Assembly (NCBI GenBank): GCA_003576685.1
Contig: QOZR01000018.1
Location: forward strand, 1 to 64,000
DNA from: Virgifigura deserti
GTDB lineage: Bacteria > Pseudomonadota > Alphaproteobacteria > Dongiales > Dongiaceae
Length of the DNA stretch: 64,000 nt
Direction: 5' to 3'
Shown: piece after piece, positions 50,110 to 59,301 of the stretch
Layout: the number at the start of each line of letters is the position of its first letter
Position numbering within the stretch: the first letter of the stretch is position 1
Notes under the pieces: generated by a model
Databases searched by the model: none
Seen by the model: only the letters and a program-made list of their open reading frames with translations
Told to the model about the DNA's origin: nothing
Program-made: the position numbers and the translations under genes

Positions 50110-51600
50110 ATGACGACACCAGGCCTCTTCCTTATTCCTCTGTCGCTGCTGCTGATCCTGCTGCCTTGGCGCCACAGCTTCGTTGCTCTCGTCCTGCTCA
50201 TGATACTGGCCGATGTTGCGGTCATCATCGTCGGATCGTTCGGGGTGTCGCCCGTATTCTTCTACGGCAATCTGATAATTGCGCGCAGCGCGGTGGAGAT
50301 TGCCTTCGGCCGACGCCATCTGAATCAGGGAGTGATCGAGGAAATCTATCCCCTGTTCTTTCTCTTCGCCGTCAACATCGTCGTCCTCTGGATCGCGCTG
50401 AGCGTCTTTCAGGGAAAGATCGACGTCATGACCGGCACGATGGGCTTCAATCTGAATCTGGCCCAGCCCTACCATCTCACGCGCGAAAACTTCACGCAGA
50501 TCTTCTATCTCGCGTTCCACATCGTTCTGGTCTACGCGATCGCCCATCAACTGTCGTGGTTGGAACCGGTGGCGGCGGCGAAGATCGTGGATCGCGCCGT
50601 CGTTCTGGCGATACTGCTCGCGGCCGGCTTCGTCTTCTGGGAACTGGCGGCCTTTCACGCGGGCCTGACCTTTCCGGCGTGGTTTTTCCACTCCGATGTG
50701 CATTCCGGTGCATGGGGACAGGTGACCGCCGGCCACGTTCTGCGCGCGAGCGGCTCTTTCCCTGAACCGGCCGGGGCGGCCTTCGTCTTCGGTGGGTTCG
50801 TTCTCTATGCCTGGAAGCGCTACAAGCTGGGCATTGGCTCGACCATGCTGTCCATGGGGCTGCTTCTGATCAGTCTGGTCTCGCTCGGTGCGTCGACCTC
50901 AACGACCGCCTTCGCCCTTATGGGCTTCTTCGCGCTGGTGGCCGCCAAGGACATGCTCGGCTTCCATCTGAGGGCCCGCGGTGCACGATCCCGGCTGCGC
51001 CCCCAGGATTTCGTGGCCCTCCTTTTTCTCGGCGCGGGCCTTCTCGGCGCAAGTCTCTACCTCAACGCTCGCTGGGAGACTGTCGACGAGGTTCTGACCC
51101 GGGCCGTCTTCGAGAAGGATCAAACGGGCTCATTCGACGCACGGAGTTCAACCGACTTCATGGCACTCGACATTCTGGTCAAAACCGGCGGCCTCGGACT
51201 CGGCCTCGGCAGCCATAAGCCGAACAGCGCCGTGATGACGATCCTGTCCAACACTGGGATTCTCGGCTCTCTCGCCGTCGGACTGTTCTTGTTCATGCGC
51301 CTCAAGCCCTATCGCCCCCGTCTGTCCGCCACGGATGAAGAACCGATCCCGGTCACCGTACCGTTGCAATGGCTGCTGATCGGCTTCCTGCTCGCCCATG
51401 CCATCTCGAATCCGAATATAAATCACATCGGCGTCTGGATGGTCTCTGGACTGCTGATCGGGATCGCGGCCGGCCAGTGCCGACAGTTCGACGCAGAAGA
51501 GCGGTGGTACATGCTGCAGACCGAAGGAGCCGAGGGCCGTGTCAGATCATACCCGCGGCCGCTGCCATTACCGTCGGCGGGTCGGTCGAACGCGCGTTGA
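50110..51600 (+). CDS. Wzy-like O-antigen/EPS polymerase
   Basis: A 496-residue membrane protein with about ten to twelve segments (for example FVALVLLMILADVAVIIV, QIFYLAFHIVLVYAIAH). A large periplasmic loop (HSGAWGQVTAGHVLRASGSFPEPAG) leads to a Ser/Thr-rich segment SLGASTSTTAFALMGF. It is a Wzy/O-antigen-ligase-like protein that would join repeats at the periplasmic face. Wzy sequences vary widely, so position next to Wzx and Wzc supports the call. The ATG at 50110 is chosen; an earlier ATG (50068) lacks a ribosome site. Confidence 0.82.
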   Translation: MTTPGLFLIPLSLLLILLPWRHSFVALVLLMILADVAVIIVGSFGVSPVFFYGNLIIARSAVEIAFGRRHLNQGVIEEIYPLFFLFAVNIVVLWIALSVFQGKIDVMTGTMGFNLNLAQPYHLTRENFTQIFYLAFHIVLVYAIAHQLSWLEPVAAAKIVDRAVVLAILLAAGFVFWELAAFHAGLTFPAWFFHSDVHSGAWGQVTAGHVLRASGSFPEPAGAAFVFGGFVLYAWKRYKLGIGSTMLSMGLLLISLVSLGASTSTTAFALMGFFALVAAKDMLGFHLRARGARSRLRPQDFVALLFLGAGLLGASLYLNARWETVDEVLTRAVFEKDQTGSFDARSSTDFMALDILVKTGGLGLGLGSHKPNSAVMTILSNTGILGSLAVGLFLFMRLKPYRPRLSATDEEPIPVTVPLQWLLIGFLLAHAISNPNINHIGVWMVSGLLIGIAAGQCRQFDAEERWYMLQTEGAEGRVRSYPRPLPLPSAGRSNAR

Positions 51601-51671
51601 TTGCCGTGGAAGAGATAGAGCAATGGGCGAAACCAGACGCCAGAACCCTCAAAGAAGGTGCTTTTGACACT

Positions 51672-53147
51672 ATGACTACATACCGTACGAACTGGCTCCG
51701 CTCCGACCCCGTTTTCTACAACCAGCGGACAGGTAAGGTTAGCCGGTCGATCAACGACGTCATAGATTTCGCAAATCTCGAATTTCACCCTGAGGGCCTG
51801 AGCAACTATCTGGCCTTTGGATACTCGGTCTTCGAGCAGACGCCGATCAAGGACGTCAAGTTCCTGCGACACTCGTCCAAGCTGACCATAGAAGCGCAAG
51901 GGAACCTCTCACTCCAACAGTTGGACGATCCGGCGGAAGCGCTCCTGTCAGGACGGACCAGGGAGAGTGACGCAATCGAGCTGCTGCGGAACAGGGTCCA
52001 GGATTGGGAAAGCAGTGTCGACGGCCCGATCGTGATTCCAACCAGCGGCGGCTACGACTCGCGTATCCTCAATCTTCTCGTGAAGGACAAGTCACGCATC
52101 CGCTCCTTCACCTATGGCCTCTCCGACCGCCAGCTCGATCATTTCGAGGTGGTGCGCGCAAGAAAGCTCTCGGAGGTCATGGGAACGGATTGGACCTGGA
52201 TACCGCTTGGCGATTTTCACGAATATCTCCCGGATTGGGATCGGCTCTTTGGACCATCGACGCACGCCCATGGAATGTACCACATGGAATTCTATGGAAA
52301 GATGCGCTCACTGGCCCCTGCGAACAGCTTCGTCCTCAGCGGCGTCAATGGAAGTGCTTGGGCGGGAGAGTTGCGTCCTCAATCCCCTCGGGGGCCGCGC
52401 GACCTGATCGCGCTGGGCTACACGCATGGGCTATGCGCTGATAGCAGCCAATGCGTCCTGCGGCACTCGGGAGACCTCTGGCTGCAATATTGGGAGGAGC
52501 ACCGGGAGAAGCTTGCCGACCCTCTTTACTGCCTGCTCAGTCTCGTCCGGATGAAGGCGATCTTGCTCTGCTATCTGAAGCGCGTGCCGATCTCCCTGGG
52601 TTTTCAGGTATGGACTCCATTCCACGATATCGATGTCGCATTCGCGATGCTGACGCTCCCACCGGAGAGGCGGCTGCACCGGGCATGGCAACGGGATCTT
52701 TTCCGGCGGCATGGTTTGGATCTGGAGGCCCTTGGACTGCGGGCGGCGCGGGCCGACACGATCAATCATCACGCAATGCGGCGCGTGCCGCTCGCCCCCT
52801 TGGATGCGCGCCTCCTCAGAGAAGCGGTCAAGCCATCCTACGTCGAATGGATCAATCGGAAAGTCATCGGGCAGATGCCTCTGGAAGAAGCCAAGAGGTG
52901 GATGCTGGGTCTGCCGAAGATCGGCGGCGCGATGCGCCGGCTGGGCATCACCGACGATAAGCTCAAGGCCTATCGGGCCTATCTGACCCTCAGGCCGATC
53001 GAGAATGCGATAAGGATGAGATCGTTGGCGCAGAAGGGCGCCGGCGCCGTGATCGACAGGACGTTTCGCCCAGCGCAAAAGTCTGAGGCAAGCGTGGCAG
53101 CCTTCGCCCCGGTTCCAGACACCCGTTCGATGCGGCACTCATCATGA
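51672..53147 (+). CDS. Asparagine-synthase-like enzyme without glutaminase domain
   Basis: A 491-residue protein with the AsnB-type synthetase domain. The PP-loop SGGYDS is at residues 125-130 (ATP pyrophosphate binding, usually SGGLDS). The helices around CYLKRVPISLGFQVWTPFHDIDVAFAMLTLPPERR and a late domain similar to asparagine synthases support this. The N-terminal glutaminase domain with Cys2 is missing: about 120 residues precede the PP-loop where full AsnB has over 200. In EPS loci such proteins can amidate uronic acids. Its stop overlaps the next gene (ATGA). Confidence 0.8.
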   Translation: MTTYRTNWLRSDPVFYNQRTGKVSRSINDVIDFANLEFHPEGLSNYLAFGYSVFEQTPIKDVKFLRHSSKLTIEAQGNLSLQQLDDPAEALLSGRTRESDAIELLRNRVQDWESSVDGPIVIPTSGGYDSRILNLLVKDKSRIRSFTYGLSDRQLDHFEVVRARKLSEVMGTDWTWIPLGDFHEYLPDWDRLFGPSTHAHGMYHMEFYGKMRSLAPANSFVLSGVNGSAWAGELRPQSPRGPRDLIALGYTHGLCADSSQCVLRHSGDLWLQYWEEHREKLADPLYCLLSLVRMKAILLCYLKRVPISLGFQVWTPFHDIDVAFAMLTLPPERRLHRAWQRDLFRRHGLDLEALGLRAARADTINHHAMRRVPLAPLDARLLREAVKPSYVEWINRKVIGQMPLEEAKRWMLGLPKIGGAMRRLGITDDKLKAYRAYLTLRPIENAIRMRSLAQKGAGAVIDRTFRPAQKSEASVAAFAPVPDTRSMRHSS

Positions 53148-54085
53148 CCGCGCTGACCCTCGGTTTGCCCGTTTTCAACGGATCGCCCTTTCTCGCCCGC
53201 ACGATCGAATCGCTTCTCGACCAGACATTCCGGGACTTCTCGATCCTCATCAGCGACAACTGCTCGAGGGATGAGACGAAGGACATATGCGAGCGCTATG
53301 CCCGCCTCGACCGGCGCATCGCCTATATCAGACAAGACCGGAACATCGGCGCCATCCCGAACTACAACTTCATCTTCACCGCGTCCGAAGGTCGATATTT
53401 CAAATGGGCGGCCGCCGACGACATCTGCCATCCCGACTACCTGATGGAGTGCGTCGGCGCCCTGGACAGCGACCCGGGCATGGCGCTGTGCCACAGCCGC
53501 GTTCGACTGATCGACGAGTTCGACGAGCCCCTTCCCTATGACGCAACGCTGGACCGTTATATCGACCGTGACGGGCGCCCGCGCATCGGCCCCAACGAAC
53601 AGCCGATGGCGAAGGACGGGAGCGCCGTGGAGCGGTTCAAGGACGCAATCCGCAAGACCCCGCCCTGCTTCGACGTGTTCGGCGTCATCCGGCGGGACGT
53701 GCTGGCGAAGACGCGGCTGCATCGCCCCTGGTATGGCTCGGACCGCGTTCTACTCGCCGAGTTGGCCCTCTATGGGCGCCTGCACCGCGTCGACCGGGAA
53801 CTCTTCTTCGGTCGAGAGCATGCCGGACAGTCGATCGCCCTGTCCCGGCGAGAACAGGCGCGCTGGATCGGACATCAACTGCGGAGTCGGTTGATTCCGG
53901 CCAACATGCAGTTTCGCCTCCAGCTGGCGAGCGCAGTCATGGAAAGCCCGCTCGGCCTGGGGGAGAAACTCGAATGCCTTGCATTCCTGTGCAGCAAGAG
54001 CACCTATCGCAAGCTGCTGGGACGCCGTTTCACGGAATCGTACATGCGATCGGCGCAGGGGCTCTCTCGCAGGGCCGAGCCTTAG
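53144..54085 (+). CDS. Glycosyltransferase family 2
   Basis: A 313-residue GT-A enzyme. Motifs are ALTLGLPVFNGSPFLARTIESLLDQTFRDFSILISDNCSRDET and the acidic AAADDICHPDYL, followed by a basic C-terminal region. It overlaps the preceding gene by 4 nt, so the two are translationally coupled. The following gene is on the opposite strand, with a 12-nt gap. It should add one sugar to the EPS repeat; donor unknown. Confidence 0.9.
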   Translation: MTALTLGLPVFNGSPFLARTIESLLDQTFRDFSILISDNCSRDETKDICERYARLDRRIAYIRQDRNIGAIPNYNFIFTASEGRYFKWAAADDICHPDYLMECVGALDSDPGMALCHSRVRLIDEFDEPLPYDATLDRYIDRDGRPRIGPNEQPMAKDGSAVERFKDAIRKTPPCFDVFGVIRRDVLAKTRLHRPWYGSDRVLLAELALYGRLHRVDRELFFGREHAGQSIALSRREQARWIGHQLRSRLIPANMQFRLQLASAVMESPLGLGEKLECLAFLCSKSTYRKLLGRRFTESYMRSAQGLSRRAEP

Positions 54086-54097
54086 AATCCCGGCAAT

Positions 54098-55234
54098 TCA
54101 TCCGGCGATCTGCCGGACGACCTCGAAGAAGCGCTCTCCGAAGGCATTCCAGTTCAGGCGCTTTTCGTAATCCGCGAAGCTCGATCGGGCGAGGTCGCGG
54201 TAACGGTCCAGGCTGCGGAAGCTGCCCTCGATCGCTTCGGCAAAGGCATCGGGCGGGCTGTCGGGCGCAAAGGTGAAGCCCGTGCGTCCGTGCTGAACGA
54301 TCGTCGGGATTCCTCCGACATTCGTCGTGACCGACGGAACGCCGTACGCGGCGGCTTCGCAGAACGCCATCCCGTAGTTCTCGGCACGCGACGGCACGAA
54401 GAAGAAATGCGCCTTGGCAAGCAGGCTCTCGAGCCGGCGCCGATCCGTCGGATCGTTCTTGTCGAGCAGGCCGTGCAAGCGGGCATAGGGCGGCAGAGGG
54501 ACGGGCGTTTGCGTAACGCCGACGATGTCGAGGTGGACCGGCACCTTGGCGCGGGAGAGGTGATCGCAGACCGCCAGAACGATATCCCCCCCCTTGCGGC
54601 GCCAGTCGCGCCCGACGAAGAGGAGATCGAGCCTGTCGAAGGGCCGGGCATCGATCCAGCCCTTTACCGTCGCCGCATCATGAACCTCGACGTTTGCCCC
54701 GAACGGGATCACATGGATCTTGCCGGGGTCCACACCGTAGAACTCGATCGCGCTTCTCGCCGCCCAGTCCGACGGATAAATCGCCGCCGCGCAGTTCATC
54801 AGCGCCTTCTGATCCTGCGCATGCCCCTGGCGTATGAATTCGGGCGCGCAGTTCGTGAAAGTGTCGTAGAAGTCGATGACGTTGGCGAAGGTCGCATCGG
54901 CACAGAAGACCTTCGGATGCGGCGTGTCGAGCTCCGCAATGGCATGCGAGCCGGGAGCGAACAGAAAGTCCGCGGCGATGCCGTTCACCCGCCGTTCGAT
55001 TTGATGGGCGAGACTTCGCAGAAGCGCGGATTCCCGATCCGGTCGATAGACTTCCTCACCCAACCGATAGCGGATCTTCTTCCAGAGGAAGAGATGCTGC
55101 AGCCGCTGCTCCAGCGGGAACACCGGGACGATATCGGTGCCGCGCCGCTTCATCTCGCGCAGCACCGAGAATGGACGCCCCGATTGGACATTAATGTTGC
55201 TAGCGTCGAATTCGTAAGCGTAGATCGCTCTCAT
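54098..55234 (-). CDS. Glycosyltransferase family 4
   Basis: A 378-residue GT-B enzyme. The C-terminal domain has LLFVGRDWRRKGGDIVL and the donor site PSRAENYGMAFCEAAAYGVPSV with E-x7-E. The start ATG overlaps the stop of the upstream gene (ATGA, 55231-55234), which argues for this start over one at 55279. It forms a two-gene unit with the next gene upstream and converges on the GT2 gene at 53144-54085. Confidence 0.9.
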   Translation of the reverse strand: MRAIYAYEFDASNINVQSGRPFSVLREMKRRGTDIVPVFPLEQRLQHLFLWKKIRYRLGEEVYRPDRESALLRSLAHQIERRVNGIAADFLFAPGSHAIAELDTPHPKVFCADATFANVIDFYDTFTNCAPEFIRQGHAQDQKALMNCAAAIYPSDWAARSAIEFYGVDPGKIHVIPFGANVEVHDAATVKGWIDARPFDRLDLLFVGRDWRRKGGDIVLAVCDHLSRAKVPVHLDIVGVTQTPVPLPPYARLHGLLDKNDPTDRRRLESLLAKAHFFFVPSRAENYGMAFCEAAAYGVPSVTTNVGGIPTIVQHGRTGFTFAPDSPPDAFAEAIEGSFRSLDRYRDLARSSFADYEKRLNWNAFGERFFEVVRQIAG

Positions 55235-56514
55235 GGTCTTCTCGGCATCTGGGTTCTCGATATTGCCGCTACGGCGCATCGCCGCTCAGGTAGCGCGAGC
55301 TGCGCTTGCAGGATCTCGCGATACACGCGCGTCAGCATTTCCGCGTGGCGCATTCGGTCCGGGGGAGCACGCCAATAGGCTTGGTAGGCGCCGCGACTCA
55401 GCCGCTCGGCCAGTCGGTCGTCCTGCAGCCGCCTCAGGCAATCCTCCAGGCCGCCGACATCGCCGGGATCGACCAGCAGACCCGACAGTCCGTCTTCGAT
55501 CAGGTCCACGGCGGCTGTCGCACGGCTGACGATTGCCGGCACGCCATGGGCGAGAGCTTCAGCCACTACCAGACCGCTCGTTTCGAACCAGAGAGACGGG
55601 AACAGCAAGGCCCGCGCCGATGAGAGCGCTTCGGCGACCGCTTCGGCGGAGCCCCATGGCAGAATGCGTGCTTCGGGATAGGTCGTGCGGATCGCCTGCT
55701 CGGCTGGCCCGTCCCCGAGGAATGTGATCGGGACCTTGGCGGCATGCGCCGCCGCCGCCGCCTGGACGCACCCCTTCTCCGGCGTGAAGCGGCCGATATA
55801 AAGAAAGCCTCGGTTTCGGCCAACCTCGACGCGCGCCCGCCGGTCGGCGTCGACCGGGTTCGGAACGACGAAACTATTTGCGCCCTTCGGCAGGAATGGT
55901 TCGACGGCCCATTTGGCGAAGGACGATACATGGATCAGGTTGACCGGCTGCGAAGCTCTTCGCAGCGACCGCCGGATCGCTCCCTGGCGGATAAGACGGA
56001 CGACCTTGTGCGGATAGCTTCGTGCGTCGCAGTTCGCGCCGATGCATGCCGCCGAGAGGGGCTTTACCTGGCAAGGGACCTGACGCTTGAAATCGTAATA
56101 GGCGCCGTTGGGGCAAACGGTGAAGTAGTCATGCAGAGTGATCGCGACCGGGCAGCCGGATGCTCCCGCCGCGGCAATGGCGCTCGGGCTGAAGCACTTG
56201 GTCCATTGGTGGAAGTGCACGATGGCGTCGCGCGAGCCGATCGCCTGCAGTTCCCCGGTCAGGCGACGAGCCGCCTCGACGTTCCAGATGCCCTGAATCG
56301 CCGCCTCGGTTCGTGACGGCCGATCCCAGATGTTCTGCAGATCGAAACAGCGGGTTTCGATATTGTGGTGCGACAGCAGCGGGTTGATCGGCGGAATCGC
56401 ACAGATGAACAGGACGCTCACGCCGCGCTCCGCGAGCCCGCGTGCGCTGAGAATCGCGACTTTCGCGGCGCCGCCGGTGATATCGCCGAAGTCGCTGATG
56501 ATGACAACCCGCAT
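55231..56514 (-). CDS. Glycosyltransferase family 4
   Basis: A 427-residue GT-B enzyme. The N-terminal domain opens with VVIISDFGDITGGAAKVAILSARGL. The C-terminal domain shows GFLYIGRFTPEKGCVQAAAAA and SLWFETSGLVVAEALAHGVPAIV, with the E-x7-E donor motif. It also has a cysteine-rich mid segment (CPNGAYYDFKRQVPCQVKPLSAACIGANC) also seen in some plant-like and bacterial GT4 relatives. It overlaps the next gene by 4 nt. It probably adds one sugar of the EPS repeat. Confidence 0.9.
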   Translation of the reverse strand: MRVVIISDFGDITGGAAKVAILSARGLAERGVSVLFICAIPPINPLLSHHNIETRCFDLQNIWDRPSRTEAAIQGIWNVEAARRLTGELQAIGSRDAIVHFHQWTKCFSPSAIAAAGASGCPVAITLHDYFTVCPNGAYYDFKRQVPCQVKPLSAACIGANCDARSYPHKVVRLIRQGAIRRSLRRASQPVNLIHVSSFAKWAVEPFLPKGANSFVVPNPVDADRRARVEVGRNRGFLYIGRFTPEKGCVQAAAAAHAAKVPITFLGDGPAEQAIRTTYPEARILPWGSAEAVAEALSSARALLFPSLWFETSGLVVAEALAHGVPAIVSRATAAVDLIEDGLSGLLVDPGDVGGLEDCLRRLQDDRLAERLSRGAYQAYWRAPPDRMRHAEMLTRVYREILQAQLALPERRCAVAAISRTQMPRRP

Positions 56515-56641
56515 GAGCTGTGTTCCGTGATTGCCGAACCGGGCCGATCAGGAGAGGGAGGCCGCCGTCATCCGCGGGCCTCCGGCCGATACTTCAAAAG
56601 CCAGGCGCAGGTCCCGGAGATGCCGTCCCGAAGCGCGGATC

Positions 56642-57712
56642 TCAGCCGTGGCGATCATTGCGGCCCGCCTCGCGAAGCACCACGTTCAGATCGGATTGGA
56701 CCATCTCCGCAACCAAGTCGCGGAAGCCGGTCTTGTGGGTCCAGCCGAGCGTCTCACGCGCCTTGGCCGCACTGCCCAGCAGAAGGTCGACTTCCGTCGG
56801 GCGGAAGTAGCGCGGATCCACCTCGATCAGGGCGTCGCCGGTCCTGGCGTCGAGCCCCTTTTCGTCGACGCCCTTGCCGCGCCACACGATCGTGCGGTCG
56901 ACCTGGCCAAAGGCCACCTCGACGAACTCGCGCACGGTGTGTGTCTCGCCGGTGGCGAGCACATAATCGTCGGGCCTGTCCTGCTGCAAAATGCGCCACA
57001 TGCCCTCGACATAGTCGCGCGCATGGCCCCAGTCGCGCTGGGCGTCCAAATTGCCGAGATAGAGGCGGTCTTGAAACCCGTAGTGGATCGCGGCGACCGC
57101 GCGGGTGATCTTGCGCGTGACGAAGGTCTCGCCGCGGATCGGGCTCTCATGGTTGAACAGGATCCCGTTCGAGGCATGCATGTCGTAGGCCTCGCGATAG
57201 TTCACGGTGATCCAGTAGGCATAGAGCTTGGCCGCCGCATAGGGCGAGCGCGGGTGGAACGGCGTCGTCTCGTCCTGCGGGACCGCCTGCGCCTTGCCGT
57301 AGAGCTCGGAGGTGGAGGCCTGATAGAACCGGGTCTGCCGCTCCAGCCGCAGGATCCGGATCGCCTCGAGCAGGCGCAGCGTGCCGAGCGCGTCGGCGTT
57401 GGCCGTGTATTCCGGCGTCTCGAAGCTGACCTGCACGTGGCTCTGCGCCGCCAGGTTGTAGATCTCGTCGGGCTGCGTCTCCTGGATGATCCGGATCAGG
57501 TTCGTGGCGTCGGTCATGTCGCCGTAATGCAGAAAGAAGCGGGCGTTCGTCTCGTGGGGATCCTGATAGAGATGGTCGATGCGCTCGGTGTTGAAGGAGG
57601 AGGAGCGCCGCTTGATTCCGTGAACCGTGTAGCCCTTCGACAACAGCAGTTCGGTGAGGCACGCGCCATCCTGCCCCGTCACCCCGGTAATAAGCGCAAC
57701 TCGGTTCGACAC
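56642..57712 (-). CDS. gmd: GDP-mannose 4,6-dehydratase
   Basis: A 356-residue short-chain dehydrogenase that turns GDP-D-mannose into GDP-4-keto-6-deoxy-D-mannose. The NADP site is ITGVTGQDGACLTELLL near the N-terminus, with ASTSELYGKAQAVPQ, the YxxxK pair in SPYAAAKLYAYWITVNYREAY and FNHESPIRGETFVTRK. The sequence and length fit Gmd closely. No GDP-fucose synthase follows, so the keto product may feed a rhamnose or other 6-deoxyhexose branch, or the neighbouring epimerase homologue. Confidence 0.95.
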   Translation of the reverse strand: MSNRVALITGVTGQDGACLTELLLSKGYTVHGIKRRSSSFNTERIDHLYQDPHETNARFFLHYGDMTDATNLIRIIQETQPDEIYNLAAQSHVQVSFETPEYTANADALGTLRLLEAIRILRLERQTRFYQASTSELYGKAQAVPQDETTPFHPRSPYAAAKLYAYWITVNYREAYDMHASNGILFNHESPIRGETFVTRKITRAVAAIHYGFQDRLYLGNLDAQRDWGHARDYVEGMWRILQQDRPDDYVLATGETHTVREFVEVAFGQVDRTIVWRGKGVDEKGLDARTGDALIEVDPRYFRPTEVDLLLGSAAKARETLGWTHKTGFRDLVAEMVQSDLNVVLREAGRNDRHG

Positions 57713-58075
57713 TGAACAATCCCCTCACGTTGCGCCCAACCATGCCCCCAACCAACCCATGGGGCCGAGCATAACAACGAACCGGGTCGACAACCGCCGT
57801 TCAGCGGAGGTAGCCCGCTTGGGTGAGCCATATCGCCGCTCTCGCAATGTCGGTCCGCCGGGCACGTCGCGTGATGGAGGCGGTCGAATGCCGGGCACCG
57901 CCATCGGCCGCCCCATCAGTCGTCTGGGCACGCCCGCGATGCCTCATTTGGCTGGGATCGCTAGCTCGTTCTTTCCGCCCACTCCACTCCTGGGGTTCGG
58001 AAGTGCGGTGAGGCATTGCGCTATCATTTCCGGTCATCGTCGCTGCGACTGGGTATTTATCGTGGGAGAAGGATC
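57713..58075. other. Divergent promoter region, gmd / GME homologue
   Basis: No gene is supported. It holds promoters for gmd (minus) and the GDP-mannose 3,5-epimerase homologue (plus). I do not see the dyad block found upstream of the two other EPS units. Confidence 0.5.
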
Positions 58076-59107
58076 ATGACGGAGCGCGTTCTGGTAACCG
58101 GTGCCGGCGGCTTCATCGGGCATCACCTTGCCAAGTTTCTCGTCGCCCGTGGCGCATGGGTCCGGGGCGTCGATCTCAAGCATCCGCAGTTCGAGCCGTC
58201 CGCCGCGCATGAGTTCGAATGTCTCGATCTGCGGCGCATGGACAATTGCCTGGCCGCGCTGCGCGACATCGAGATCGTCTACCACTTGGCGGCGGATACG
58301 GGCGGGATCGGCTACATCACCAACAAGCACGCGCAGATCGCGCGCAACAATACGATGATCAACCTGCACATGCTCGAGGCGGCGCGGATGAAGCGCGTTC
58401 AGCGGTTCCTGTTCGCATCGTCCGCCTGCGTCTACCCGCAGCATCTCCAGAAGAACGCCGCGGCAAAGCCGCTTCGCGAGGACGATGTCTTTCCGGCCGA
58501 TCCGGACGAGGGGCACGGCTTCGAAACGCTGTTCATGGAGAAGCTCTGTCAATATTACGCCGAGGATTGGGGCCTGGAGACGCGCGTCGTCCGGTTTCAT
58601 GACGTCTACGGGCCGCTCGGCCCCTATGATGGCGGCAAGGACAAGGCACCGGCCGCGATCTGCCGCAAGGTGGCCCTCGCCGCGCCAGGGGACAGCATCG
58701 AGATATGGGGCGACGGCGAGCAGACCCGTTCCTTCATCTATATCGACGATTGTGTGGAGGGGCTCTACCGGATCATGCAGTCGGACTGCTGCGCGCCGCT
58801 GAACCTCGACACGGATGCCAGGATCACGATCAACGAGCTGGTCAACATCATCTCGGCTATCGCCGGCAAGAGCGTGATGGTGCGCCACAACCGCGCGATG
58901 CCGCAAGGCGCGCGCGGCCGCAACAGCGACGGCACGCTGCTGCGGCATGTGCTCGGCTGGGCACCACGAATTTCCTTGGACCATGGGCTGATCCCGACCT
59001 ATCGCTGGATCTCCGACCAGCTTGCAGCGCGCAGCAACCTGATGGTCGGCGAACCGTTCCATAAGCCGAAGGAGATCCATCGCCCGAGGAACGTCGCGGC
59101 GGTCTAA
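58076..59107 (+). CDS. GDP-mannose 3,5-epimerase homologue with altered catalytic pair
   Basis: A 343-residue SDR that closely follows the GDP-mannose 3,5-epimerase (GME) pattern: VTGAGGFIGHHLAK, AADTGGIGYITNKHAQIARNNTMINLHMLEAARM, SSACVYPQ (Cys118), VVRFHDVYGPLGPYDGGKDKAPAAICRK and GDGEQTRSFIYIDDCVEG. The expected catalytic YxxxK (usually YGxEK) reads HGFET, so the Tyr (His147) and Lys (Thr151) are both replaced. It may be inactive, altered, or affected by sequence error. GGGAGAAGG precedes the ATG. Confidence 0.85.
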   Translation: MTERVLVTGAGGFIGHHLAKFLVARGAWVRGVDLKHPQFEPSAAHEFECLDLRRMDNCLAALRDIEIVYHLAADTGGIGYITNKHAQIARNNTMINLHMLEAARMKRVQRFLFASSACVYPQHLQKNAAAKPLREDDVFPADPDEGHGFETLFMEKLCQYYAEDWGLETRVVRFHDVYGPLGPYDGGKDKAPAAICRKVALAAPGDSIEIWGDGEQTRSFIYIDDCVEGLYRIMQSDCCAPLNLDTDARITINELVNIISAIAGKSVMVRHNRAMPQGARGRNSDGTLLRHVLGWAPRISLDHGLIPTYRWISDQLAARSNLMVGEPFHKPKEIHRPRNVAAV

Positions 59108-59171
59108 GAGTGCCTAACGAATCGAGAAGGGGCGCCCTCTCGGAAGGACTCGCTCGTCCGCGCTGCTCCAC

Positions 59172-59236
59172 CTTTGCGATGAATGGTACCTCGATCGCAT
59201 CGTTCAGACCTTGGTCAGGCTGATTTAACCTTGGAG
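59172..59236 (+). promoter_or_regulatory. Conserved EPS upstream block, copy 2 (before sugar transferase gene)
   Basis: The partner of 41604-41669. It has the identical 19-nt core TACCTCGATCGCATCGTTC, dyad TGCGAT-N13-ATCGCA (59175-59199), and TTTAACCTT further down. It ends about 65 nt before the sugar-transferase start. The same dyad spacing in two EPS leader regions points to a shared regulator site. Confidence 0.6.
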
Positions 59237-59301
59237 CATGGCGGCAGGCGGCAGCGCGGCCGGAGCTACCGTCAACCGCCGATGATCGGGCGCGAAGAAG
59301 G

